Shown here: one piece after another, positions 8,602-16,009 of the stretch
How the letters are laid out: every line of letters begins with the position of its first letter
Numbering within the stretch: position 1 is the first letter of the stretch
NCBI GenBank assembly: GCA_030428745.1
Contig: JAUIEG010000001.1
Span: 1 to 43,814 of the forward strand
Direction: 5' to 3'
DNA length: 43,814 nucleotides
DNA from: Alphaproteobacteria bacterium
Lineage (GTDB): Bacteria > Pseudomonadota > Alphaproteobacteria > Caulobacterales > Parvularculaceae
Made by a program: the position numbers and the translations under genes
The notes under the pieces: generated by a model
The model's database searches: none
The model's input: the letters and a program-made list of their open reading frames with translations, nothing else
What the model was told of the DNA's origin: nothing

Positions 8602-8672
8602 CGGAACCTTAACATCACCGGCAGACCTTTGCTTTGTTCATTAGCGCAAACGGCTCGGGTAAACCCCGTTGT

Positions 8673-9245
8673 TCACTCTTCTTCGTCTTCGCCGTAAAAC
8701 GGTTCGTCATCGTCAAAATCATCATCATCGTCGGCGGAGTAGTTAAACGCTTCATCGTCCCACACGATTGCCAGTGCTTTTTTGTCCGAGTCCTTTGTCA
8801 GCGACTCTCTTCCGGCCAGGAAAAGCAGATCGCGATAGGCCGAAAAGGGAATCATGTCGCACGCATTGTTGAAGCTTGGCTGGTCGAATTGAACCAACCG
8901 CCACAAAATCAACTTCTGGACGACCTCGTCGACAGATGCTGCGCGCGTGCGCGATGCAAGCCGGATCATCTCTTTCTCGGTCTGATACCAGGCGTTTGCT
9001 TTCTGATCGATAACGCGCAGTTCGGCGCAGATTCTTGCATCACCTTTCCGGGCGAAGGCGATTTTTTCGATCCGATTGCGCACGGCGAACAGACCGTCGA
9101 GCTGATCGAGCATTTGGCGGTATTCGTCGATCAGGATGCCGAAAGGCGAGTCGCTCAGCGAAAAGTCGAGCGGTCTTTCAACTTCGAATTCGGCAGGCGC
9201 AAGCAGCGAAGCTGCGCCTTGCAAAAGGTGCCGGCGTGTAGTCAT
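8673..9245 (-). CDS. Hypothetical protein with RR-type N-terminus and acidic tail
   Basis: A 190-aa protein of unknown family. It opens with MTTRRHLLQGAASLLAPA, a twin-Arg followed by a mildly hydrophobic stretch that resembles a short Tat-like leader, though it may not be one. The middle is helical and charged (IDEYRQMLDQLDGLFAVRNR). The last 25 residues are almost all Asp/Glu with Phe and Tyr (YSADDDDDFDDDEPF), a DNA-mimic-like or protein-binding tail. It is divergent from an XRE regulator 94 bp away, with a dyad operator between them, so the two are probably a regulated pair. Confidence 0.6.
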   Translation of the reverse strand: MTTRRHLLQGAASLLAPAEFEVERPLDFSLSDSPFGILIDEYRQMLDQLDGLFAVRNRIEKIAFARKGDARICAELRVIDQKANAWYQTEKEMIRLASRTRAASVDEVVQKLILWRLVQFDQPSFNNACDMIPFSAYRDLLFLAGRESLTKDSDKKALAIVWDDEAFNYSADDDDDFDDDEPFYGEDEEE

Positions 9246-9267
9246 GCGCGCCTCCGATTGGTGCTAT

Positions 9268-9283
9268 GATACAATCTTGTATC
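9268..9283. promoter_or_regulatory. Dyad operator candidate between divergent genes
   Basis: GATACAA at 9268-9274 and TTGTATC at 9277-9283, separated by TC, form a perfect 7-bp-arm dyad between the minus-strand gene (start 9245) and the XRE gene (start 9340). It overlaps AT-rich elements usable as -10 boxes, which suits autoregulation by the XRE protein. This is position-based inference. Confidence 0.5.
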
Positions 9284-9339
9284 CCTGTACCAATTACGGT
9301 TTATGGCGTCAACACTGTCGCCAAATTACAGTCACCGCC

Positions 9340-9579
9340 ATGCTGACAAAAGAACAATGCAGGGCGGCGCGCGCCTTTTTAGACTGGGGAATCCGTGACT
9401 TAGCGGATGCAGCAGGAATTTCGGCGACGACAGTCAATACGTTTGAACAAGGTTACACCGCGCCAACTCGCGCGACATTGGCTGCCATCCGCCGCGCGTT
9501 CGAGGAAGCTGGCATCATCTTCACAAATGGAGAAGCTCCAGGGGTCGCAATGGGAAAGCCGAAGGATGCAGCGGATTGA
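9340..9579 (+). CDS. XRE-family helix-turn-helix regulator
   Basis: A 79-aa protein that is essentially a single Cro/CI-type DNA-binding domain: QCRAARAFLDWGIRDLADAA, the recognition-helix region GISATTVNTFEQG, then TLAAIRRAFEEAGIIF. It matches the short XRE proteins common in alphaproteobacterial mobile elements, which usually end with a short tail after the domain as here. The ATG at 9340 puts the domain at the N-terminus; upstream in-frame codons give no family similarity. It probably represses itself and the divergent gene at 8673-9245. Confidence 0.8.
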   Translation: MLTKEQCRAARAFLDWGIRDLADAAGISATTVNTFEQGYTAPTRATLAAIRRAFEEAGIIFTNGEAPGVAMGKPKDAAD

Positions 9580-9729
9580 ATTCGCGACCTTCTAGTTCTC
9601 GTTAAACCTCGACCAGAACAACAAGGTGCTGCCTCAAACACAGCGCCTCCCTAATTTTCGCGGATGGCTTTCGAAAGCGCCGACGTCGCATTTATCGACA
9701 ATCGGGACAGACAGCGCGCTATTGGACGG

Positions 9730-10293
9730 TCAAGGATGAATTTTGGCTCGCTTCAACGAAAGTGGCAGAAAACAATCTATCTCTTCTGCGGTAAAAGTCA
9801 GGTCTTCCTTGTTTTTCAATCTATCCTGCGCTTGCTGATACGCTTTGCCATTGGTCTGGGGCGCTGCTTGATAAATTGCCGCAAGCACGGTCTGCAACTC
9901 ATCGCGCCTTTCTATGGCAGCTTCTCTCTCCAGCAATGGAAGGTCCGTCAATAGCGACAAATAGCATTCGCGAACATTCCAAAGTTTTGATGCAGCGTCA
10001 CGATGCTTCTGTGTAAGCTCGCCCAAATCAAAATTCTTCAGATAGGTGGATACAAAAAGCGTCGAGAACGACAGCAGTACGGTCGCAATTTCAATCCATC
10101 GCGTATCGGTGAAAAAAACACCAACCGCGCCGGTGCTCGCGAGACCTGTGAGCGCTATTTGTGCGACTTTGTATCTATTGAGTTTAGTGGCGTAATTTTC
10201 CGCCATTCGCTCATGAGTTTTGTGAGAATAGACAACGCGACCAAAACACTCTCGTATTTGGTCCTCTAAAGAGACATCGACCTCATCCGACAT
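9730..10293 (-). CDS. SLATT-domain membrane effector of CBASS
   Basis: A 187-aa SLATT-family protein, the two-transmembrane effector class associated with nucleotide-second-messenger defence systems. An N-terminal helix (REC...VVYSHKTHERMAENYA) precedes hydrophobic segments at about 43-61 and 66-84, followed by long amphipathic helices (QKHRDAASKLWNVRECYLSL, then LPLLEREAAIERRDELQTVL). The inferred role is to damage the inner membrane when a cyclic nucleotide made by the partner is present, causing abortive infection. Its start overlaps the end of the CD-NTase gene by 11 bp, so the two are one operon. The family assignment rests on motif pattern and linkage. Confidence 0.82.
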   Translation of the reverse strand: MSDEVDVSLEDQIRECFGRVVYSHKTHERMAENYATKLNRYKVAQIALTGLASTGAVGVFFTDTRWIEIATVLLSFSTLFVSTYLKNFDLGELTQKHRDAASKLWNVRECYLSLLTDLPLLEREAAIERRDELQTVLAAIYQAAPQTNGKAYQQAQDRLKNKEDLTFTAEEIDCFLPLSLKRAKIHP

Positions 10294-11614
10294 TTTTCAA
10301 GACTTCTTCTTTGTTCGCATTGATGGGAACCAGAATGCTATCACGAGCTACAACAACGCCATTAAGAACGGCGTAGCACTCAACAAAGTGGTCACCTTTG
10401 AAATCTGATTCTTCACGCTTCTCCCAGCCCCCTGTGTCACGTACAATTTGTCCCCTGATCATATTACGCCGCTTGGCCTCGGGGCCACGATTCAGCACCT
10501 TCCAATAAATCTCCGTCCCCTCTGGCAAATCGGAGCTGTCCGTGATTTCAAACCGTAATTTCTTATCTGGTCGCAAAAACGAGTATTTTCTGACCAACTC
10601 TCGCAGCATTTCAGCGCGAAAACCTTTTTGGGTAACCTCGCAATTTATTCGAAGGTGATACCGCACATCAATCGGAAAACGATCTTCGACAAACTCTTCT
10701 GTGTTCTGATATTGCGCTTTGCTGTGCGAAGAGCTTGCTTCTTCATTAGCACTGACCTCAGGGGCCGGATAACCATTCCCAAATACGTCTCGCCATTTTT
10801 GGCGCTCATTTCTTTGGCCGCTGGCATCTATTGCTTTTTGGCACAGATCGCGCGCCTTCTTTGCTTTTCTTTCAAATCGCTTCTTTACGCGTACGCGCTG
10901 TCGGCTACCAAGCGCTGCGTATTCTGATTGTTTTGGCTGATCTGCGAGATATTGAAAGAAATCCCGACACATTTCATCGTAGTACAAGTGGCTTTTGTTG
11001 TCGTACTCAGTTGTGGATTCAAGGAAGTTATACGCTAGCGTGTCGATCAGTAACCCACCCATCGCCACACCATGCTTGTTTTTCCACGCTCGGGCCATTT
11101 TGCATAGACGACGAAGGTTGTTGTTCTTGCGCGCATCACTTTCGCGTATCTCATCAAGCTCGGCCTGTGGTTTCGTAATCTTCCACGATCCATCGTTCTT
11201 AGTGTCTGGGTACTTATAGCTACCATCTTCTTGTTTGAACGCCGGCATAACTTCGATGTGAAAGTCTCTATAAAGTACGCGCACCACAAGCCGATCTACT
11301 TTTACAACGGTTGAAGGATATCGTGCTTTAATGGCGTCTTTAGTGTCACGAAGCAGCTCGGACTGTTTGCCGTCCTTATAACTGTCCCACTTATTCGCGG
11401 GCATTATGTAAATCATATCTAGATCAGACACGCCCTTGATCGCCGTTCCGCGACCATAAGAACCTACTTGCAGGCTGTTTGCGGTCTTTGATTCTGTGTC
11501 TCGAAATTTTTTGTTCAGCGCTGCAGTGACTTCGCCATATCGGAGCGAAATGGTGGCTGCGTTGTCGATTTTTATATTGTCGAGAAAGGTCTTGAAGTCT
11601 TCTGCAATGCCCAT
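10283..11614 (-). CDS. cdnX: CBASS CD-NTase (cGAS/DncV-like) with AGS-C domain
   Basis: A 443-aa nucleotidyltransferase expected to make a cyclic oligonucleotide signal on phage infection. The polymerase-beta-like core shows GSYGRGT at residues 51-57, the metal-binding pair Asp64 and Asp66 in GVSDLDMIYIM, and the third acidic position Glu121 in DFHIEVMPAF. Residues about 310-440 match the adenylyl/guanylyl-and-SMODS C-terminal sensor domain (AGS-C), with PEGTEIYWKVLNRGPEA and KGDHFVECYAVLNG. A GAGAGG ribosome site lies about 9 nt before the ATG. Only an effector gene follows; no Cap2/Cap3 ubiquitin-like modification genes are present, giving a minimal two-gene (type I-like) CBASS. The nucleotide product cannot be inferred. 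The symbol is a generic placeholder for a CD-NTase. Confidence 0.88.
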   Translation of the reverse strand: MGIAEDFKTFLDNIKIDNAATISLRYGEVTAALNKKFRDTESKTANSLQVGSYGRGTAIKGVSDLDMIYIMPANKWDSYKDGKQSELLRDTKDAIKARYPSTVVKVDRLVVRVLYRDFHIEVMPAFKQEDGSYKYPDTKNDGSWKITKPQAELDEIRESDARKNNNLRRLCKMARAWKNKHGVAMGGLLIDTLAYNFLESTTEYDNKSHLYYDEMCRDFFQYLADQPKQSEYAALGSRQRVRVKKRFERKAKKARDLCQKAIDASGQRNERQKWRDVFGNGYPAPEVSANEEASSSHSKAQYQNTEEFVEDRFPIDVRYHLRINCEVTQKGFRAEMLRELVRKYSFLRPDKKLRFEITDSSDLPEGTEIYWKVLNRGPEAKRRNMIRGQIVRDTGGWEKREESDFKGDHFVECYAVLNGVVVARDSILVPINANKEEVLKNVG

Positions 11615-12076
11615 GGCGCAACCTCTCGAAATAGGGCGCTGCTATAGGCTAAATTAGGTGCAGAGCCGATTTCTGTTCCTGATTTGTACGCAATTGACCA
11701 TGCATGATTGGACCTTCAACCCCTTGGGGAAATTTATGTAACAAAATAAACTACGAGACTATTTTTACTTGACTCTATTTTCGAATCTATTTGCGGTTAA
11801 GAGATAAGCTCATCAGCCTCATCCGGGGTTTTGGTTACCTTCTTCCTAGGCAGCCGCAGCAGGAAGGGTCTAAGTCGAGGCAAGCTCTGCCGAGCGTGCA
11901 TACCCTACACTCAAGTGGTACTTGCCATGTCCATGATTGGCTGGAGGCTGACGCCGTCGCTTTCGGTTTTCAATCATGTGCGCAAGTTCTTGTGAATTTG
12001 ACGAAATTTCCTCACTATTTCGCCGATTTCGCCTGTGCTGGGCTCGTCCTCGTTTCAGTAACGAGGAGGCCTGACC
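11615..12076. other. Intergenic region between CBASS and mobilization genes
   Basis: About 460 bp without a convincing gene. It must hold the leftward CBASS promoter and the rightward mobilization promoter. An AT-rich tract at about 11735-11800 is a candidate for one of these or for an oriT, which often precedes TrwA-like genes. I see no recognisable nic sequence. A strong AGGAGG ribosome site for the next gene lies at its right end. Confidence 0.4.
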
Positions 12077-12349
12077 ATGGCCGAAAGTCCCAAAACCCGA
12101 CCTATTTCCCCGCCGCCGCTTGAAGAGATCGCGCGCGCCAATCCCGGCTGGTTCGATGAAGCGGTGACCGCCGCCGACGCGGCGAAGCTGACAGGCGTGC
12201 CGCCGGCGACGCTTGCGACCTGGCGCTCGCGCGGCGGCGGGCCCAAGTTTCTCAAGCTCGGCCGCGTCGTGCGCTATCGCCGGCGGGCGCTCTATGAATG
12301 GATGGGGGCGAGGGAGCGCCGCCATACGGGCGAGGCGGGACCAGAGTGA
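12077..12349 (+). CDS. AlpA/excisionase-like helix-turn-helix protein
   Basis: A 90-aa small DNA-binding protein with a winged MerR/AlpA-type helix-turn-helix: VTAADAAKLTGVPPATLATW, then SRGGGPKFLKLGRVVRYRRR and ALYEWM. Such proteins act as excisionases or as regulators of mobilization genes. AGGAGG lies seven bases before the ATG, a very strong start. The TGA overlaps the GTG of the next gene (GTGA at 12346-12349), so they are translationally coupled. It opens the mobilization operon. Confidence 0.82.
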   Translation: MAESPKTRPISPPPLEEIARANPGWFDEAVTAADAAKLTGVPPATLATWRSRGGGPKFLKLGRVVRYRRRALYEWMGARERRHTGEAGPE

Positions 12350-12678
12350 CCGGCGGTAAAACCCGGCCGCTGACCATCCGCTTGCCCGCTCGAGCCGTCG
12401 AACGGCTTCATGAACACGCAAACATCGTCAAAGGCCGTCCAACCGCCATTGCGCGCGAGCTGATCCTCGCGGGCCTTATCAAGGGGCATTCTCGCGAACA
12501 GGCGGAACGCATGCTGACCATCGAGCGGCGCCTCGCGTCTATCGGGCAGGAAATGCAGGCCGTTTCCCGGAAAACAGAAGAGCAATCGGCCTCTGTGGAG
12601 AGGCTTCTCGCCATGTTCGAGGCCCTGCTTCAGGTACTTGCGGGCGAGCATTCAAAGGACAATTCCCGTCATGAGTAA
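12346..12678 (+). CDS. TrwA/MobC-like relaxosome accessory protein
   Basis: A 110-aa protein with an N-terminal ribbon-helix-helix-like region (TRPLTIRLPARAVERLHEHA, then GRPTAIARELILAGL) and a C-terminal helical part (SIGQEMQAVSRKTEEQSASV) likely to oligomerise. Its position directly ahead of coupling-protein and MobF relaxase genes matches trwA in R388, whose product binds oriT and represses the operon. The start is GTG 12346, overlapping the previous stop. An upstream in-frame ATG at 12298 would run through the previous gene. The next gene begins inside its 3' end by 8 bp. Confidence 0.7.
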   Translation: MTGGKTRPLTIRLPARAVERLHEHANIVKGRPTAIARELILAGLIKGHSREQAERMLTIERRLASIGQEMQAVSRKTEEQSASVERLLAMFEALLQVLAGEHSKDNSRHE

Positions 12679-14461
12679 TGCAAAGAAAATCCTGTTTCTC
12701 GCCGCACTTGTCAGTTTCGCGGCGGCGCTCGCCGTCTTCGAGACGGGCTTCAAACGATGGACGCCTGTCGGCCGGGCGCCGGAAGGCGGCCTCGCCAGAT
12801 ACGATCCGAACTTTGTTGCGCAGTGCGCAAACTATCGGACGCGAAGCTTCTTCTTCGACGACAACGCCGCCCACGTCTGGAGCGTTTGCCGTGAAAATTT
12901 CGCTGATACCCGCTCGCTGTCCGCCTTCAACGTCCGCTATTGGTCATTGCTATCGTTTTCAGGGAGCGGGATCGCCGCGCTCTTCGCCTTCGCGCTTGCC
13001 GCGCGCATGGAGCGGCCAAAGGCAAAAGTCGTCCGCGGGCGGCGCTATCGGACCGGCGGCGAGGCCCGCAGCCAGCTTCGAAGCGCCTGCGCCGCCGAAC
13101 GCCGGCGCTCCGGAAAGGGGCTCGAATTCCCGCCGGGAATCCATATCAGCGCCGAGCGCGAGACTCGCCATTGGCTGATCTGGGGCAGCGTCGGCGCAGG
13201 GAAAACCCAGACCATGCTGCACTTGATGCACGCCGCCATCGGGCGCGGCGACAAGGTGCTGGTTCTCGACACCAAGGGAGACATGACCGCGACCATGCCG
13301 ACCGAACCGGCGCTGGTCGCACCCCAGGACGAACGCTCTTTCGTGTGGAACGTCGCCGCGGACTGCCGCACCAAACAGGACGCAAGGGAGCTGGCGGCGC
13401 GGTTTATTCCGGCGAGCAATGACCCGATCTGGTCGGACGCCGCGCGCGAAATCTTCGTCGCCTGCATCGCGCAATTGCAGGCCGAAAAGCCCGAACAATG
13501 GAGCTGGGCCGATCTCCGGGACATCGTGCTTCAGGATGCGGCGGCGCTTTTCAAGACCGCGCAAAGCTATCATCCAGAAGCCATGCGCGTGCTGAAAGAC
13601 CCGGCCAGCAAGACCGCGCAAAGCGTGCTGACGACGTTTCAGGCGCATCTGAATGTCGTGAGCGCGCTCGCTGAAAGCTGGGGCGGGCATGAGAATCCGC
13701 CGCGATTTTCCATCAATGAGTGGCTGCATATGGATCATGCGAAGCCGGTGATCCTACAGCGCGACGCCAAATATCCGGAACTCTCGAACGCATGGATCAG
13801 CGGTCTACTGGGGCTTCTTTCCTCCGCCGTCGGCAGCCCGTCGCTCTCAGAATCGCGCACGCGGCGGGTCTGGCTTTTCCTCGACGAGTTCCCGCAACTG
13901 CCGCGCATGAGCGACTTCTCGACCTTCCTCGATATGGGCCGGTCGAAGGGCGTGATCGTGGTTCTGGGGGCGCAGGACATCGCCCAGATCCGCAGTGTTT
14001 ACGGCCGCGAACGCGCCGATTCCTGGATCGGCATGATCGGCACGCAGGTCATTACGCGGCTCAATTTCGGGCGGGGGGCGGAGGAAGCAAGCCTGATGAT
14101 CGGCGATCAGGACGTCGAATATAAAGTACGCAGCACCGGAACCAGCGGCGGCCATTCGACCGTCACGGAAAGCATTCACCGCGAAACCCGCCGGGTCGTG
14201 ACCGCCGCAGACCTTTCGAACCGTCTCGGCCCCCGGCGGAAAAGCATCCGGATCGCGCTGCTCGGTCCCGGAAAAGACGCCTATGAACTCGATCTTCCGT
14301 ACGTCCGCCAGCAGCAATTGCGGCCCGCATCGCAGCCGGCGCAGTGGACTTATCGGGCGACGGAGCGCGCCAGATACGGTAAGCCCGGCGTAAAAACCGA
14401 GCCCGAAAGCGCCATTTCGAAAGCCGCCGCCGACTTCATCCGGAGCGACAGGGACGACTGA
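12671..14461 (+). CDS. Type IV coupling protein (TraD/TrwB family)
   Basis: A 596-aa inner-membrane ATPase that docks the relaxase-DNA complex to a type IV secretion channel. Two N-terminal membrane segments lie at about 6-24 and 91-111. The Walker A motif GSVGAGKT is at residues 172-179, followed by VLVLDTKGDM; the Walker B motif is in VWLFLDEFPQLPRM near residue 390, with the sensor-like VVLGAQDIAQIRS after it. The ATG at 12671 overlaps the preceding gene, and the stop shares one base with the relaxase ATG at 14461. Length and order (TrwA-, TrwB-, TrwC-like) match the R388-type module. Confidence 0.93.
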   Translation: MSNAKKILFLAALVSFAAALAVFETGFKRWTPVGRAPEGGLARYDPNFVAQCANYRTRSFFFDDNAAHVWSVCRENFADTRSLSAFNVRYWSLLSFSGSGIAALFAFALAARMERPKAKVVRGRRYRTGGEARSQLRSACAAERRRSGKGLEFPPGIHISAERETRHWLIWGSVGAGKTQTMLHLMHAAIGRGDKVLVLDTKGDMTATMPTEPALVAPQDERSFVWNVAADCRTKQDARELAARFIPASNDPIWSDAAREIFVACIAQLQAEKPEQWSWADLRDIVLQDAAALFKTAQSYHPEAMRVLKDPASKTAQSVLTTFQAHLNVVSALAESWGGHENPPRFSINEWLHMDHAKPVILQRDAKYPELSNAWISGLLGLLSSAVGSPSLSESRTRRVWLFLDEFPQLPRMSDFSTFLDMGRSKGVIVVLGAQDIAQIRSVYGRERADSWIGMIGTQVITRLNFGRGAEEASLMIGDQDVEYKVRSTGTSGGHSTVTESIHRETRRVVTAADLSNRLGPRRKSIRIALLGPGKDAYELDLPYVRQQQLRPASQPAQWTYRATERARYGKPGVKTEPESAISKAAADFIRSDRDD

Positions 14462-15594
14462 TGGTCGCCTCGATTTCGGTCCGGAAAAGCGTCGCGGCGG
14501 CGGCGGCCTATTACCAGCATATGGGCAAGGATGACTATTACGCCCGCGAGGGCGAGGCCCCCGGTCGCTGGGAGGGGCGCGCCGCTGAACGTCTTTCTCT
14601 GGAAGGTTCGATCTCGAAATCCGACTTCGAGGCGGCCCTCGAAGGGCTCGATCCGAGGACCGGAGAGCGGCTCATTCTTGCAAACGGGATCGCCCATACG
14701 GCGGGCTGGGACATGACCTTCAGCGCCCCGAAATCCGCTTCGGTCCTATGGGCTCTCTCTAACGAAAACCAACGCCACACTATCGAAGCCGCACACCATA
14801 AAGCCGTCAATACAGCCCTCAAGCAACTCGAAAACGACCATGCCTGGGCCCGCCGCGGACGCCGCGGCGCCATCAAGGAAAGGACCGCCGGGCTGCTGGT
14901 CGCGGCCTTCGACCATCACACCAGCCGCGACCTCGATCCCCAGCTCCACACCCATGCCTTCATCTTCAATCTGGCGCCCCGCCATGACGGAAGCTGGGGC
15001 GCAATTGTCGGCCGCGAGCTTTATCTGGCGCAGAAGGAAGCGGGCCGCATGTACCGGGCGGAATTCGCAAACGGGCTCGAAAGATCGGGCGTCGGGATCA
15101 CAAGAGAGGCCGAGGGTTTTCGCGTGACGGCGATCCCAATGGACGTTGAGCGCGCCTTCTCAAAACGCCGCGAGGCTATCGAAAACGCCGCCGGAACTTT
15201 TGGTTATTCGAGCGCGAAAGGCATGGAAATGGCGGCGCTCCGGACACGAAAACCGAAACAGGAAATGAACCGCGAGGCGCTTCTTTCCATGTGGCGAGAG
15301 GAAGCGAAAACCCTCGGATTCAATATACAAAAACAGCAAAACCTGACGCCTAAACTGGAGATTATTCAGGCGCGCGGGCATGAAAATTCGCTGGAAATAC
15401 GCTCGGATTTGCATGCTAAAACGACGCAAGCGCAACGCGAAAAACACGCTGAAAGACGGCCTGAAAAGACCGTTCCTACGCCCAAAATCGCCCGTCTTTT
15501 GCAGCGTCTCGCGGCGACTTTAGACGGCCCTTCGCGCATGTCCGGCATCCGTTTTAGTCTGCGCCAAAAGGAGAAAAATCTCGAACGGGAGTAG
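14461..15594 (+). CDS. MobF (TrwC-type) relaxase, helicase domain absent
   Basis: A 377-aa conjugative relaxase that nicks oriT and is transferred covalently bound to DNA. Catalytic tyrosines are in AAYYQHMGKDDYYA (Tyr17/18 and Tyr26/27). The MobF signature is GWDMTFSAPKSASVLWAL, and the HUH triad lies in FDHHTSRDLDPQLHTHAF (His153, His163, His165). Classical TrwC/TraI proteins are about 970-1750 aa with a C-terminal RecD-like helicase; here only a basic helical tail follows the relaxase domain. The tail ends cleanly with no helicase fragment downstream, so it may be a naturally short form rather than a fresh truncation. It is fused in the operon to the coupling protein by a 1-nt overlap. Confidence 0.92.
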   Translation: MVASISVRKSVAAAAAYYQHMGKDDYYAREGEAPGRWEGRAAERLSLEGSISKSDFEAALEGLDPRTGERLILANGIAHTAGWDMTFSAPKSASVLWALSNENQRHTIEAAHHKAVNTALKQLENDHAWARRGRRGAIKERTAGLLVAAFDHHTSRDLDPQLHTHAFIFNLAPRHDGSWGAIVGRELYLAQKEAGRMYRAEFANGLERSGVGITREAEGFRVTAIPMDVERAFSKRREAIENAAGTFGYSSAKGMEMAALRTRKPKQEMNREALLSMWREEAKTLGFNIQKQQNLTPKLEIIQARGHENSLEIRSDLHAKTTQAQREKHAERRPEKTVPTPKIARLLQRLAATLDGPSRMSGIRFSLRQKEKNLERE

Positions 15595-16009
15595 CATCTT
15601 GATGCGTGTACAGCGTAATCGGACGCTAATACATTAGTGAGGCTCAAGTTTTTCGACCGATGAGCGGCAAAATGTGCACAGCGAAATTGCGACTTTGTAC
15701 ACGGGGCAAGGGAATTCTAACGCCCTGATATGGTTGGGCTTGGCCCCTTCCCGGCCGCAGGCCGGTATGCGCCTTTAGGCGCCGGGGTGTGAAAGTTGAT
15801 TGAAGAGAGTTTTCGGGTATTGAGCTTCTTTAAGTGCGGGTCGGCTCTAGTCGCGCATGATAGTAAACTCACCGAAGATTGCGACGGCTTCAGTAGCATC
15901 CGCCGCTAGGCCAAATCCATCATAGCCAACCTATTGATACGGCGGCGTTGAGCATCAAATATAGAGCCCACATCTGAACTGATGTGAGTTTCGATCTTCA
16001 GGAGGTTCT
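15595..16009. other. Intergenic region downstream of the relaxase
   Basis: About 415 bp with no convincing gene. It includes a pair of adjacent hairpins at 15751-15782, described separately, and ends in the AGGAGG ribosome site at 16000-16005 of the next gene. Confidence 0.4.
15751..15782. terminator. Tandem GC-rich hairpins after the mobilization operon
   Basis: CCGGCC/GGCCGG with a GCA loop (15751-15765) is followed at once by GCGCC/GGCGC with a TTTA loop (15769-15782). No run of T follows on either strand, so this would be an atypical terminator or a structured site. Position after the relaxase favours transcription ending, but it could also be protein-binding. Confidence 0.35.

Noticed and set aside
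8634-9269. A 211-codon plus-strand frame opposite the acidic-tailed gene
   Set aside because: It starts without a ribosome site and its Arg/Cys-rich product is the reverse reading of the Asp/Glu-coding tail; the minus-strand gene is better supported by the divergent XRE layout.
11791-12123. Open frame of 110 codons between CBASS and the mobilization genes
   Set aside because: No ribosome site or family resemblance, and it runs into the strongly supported HTH gene in another frame.
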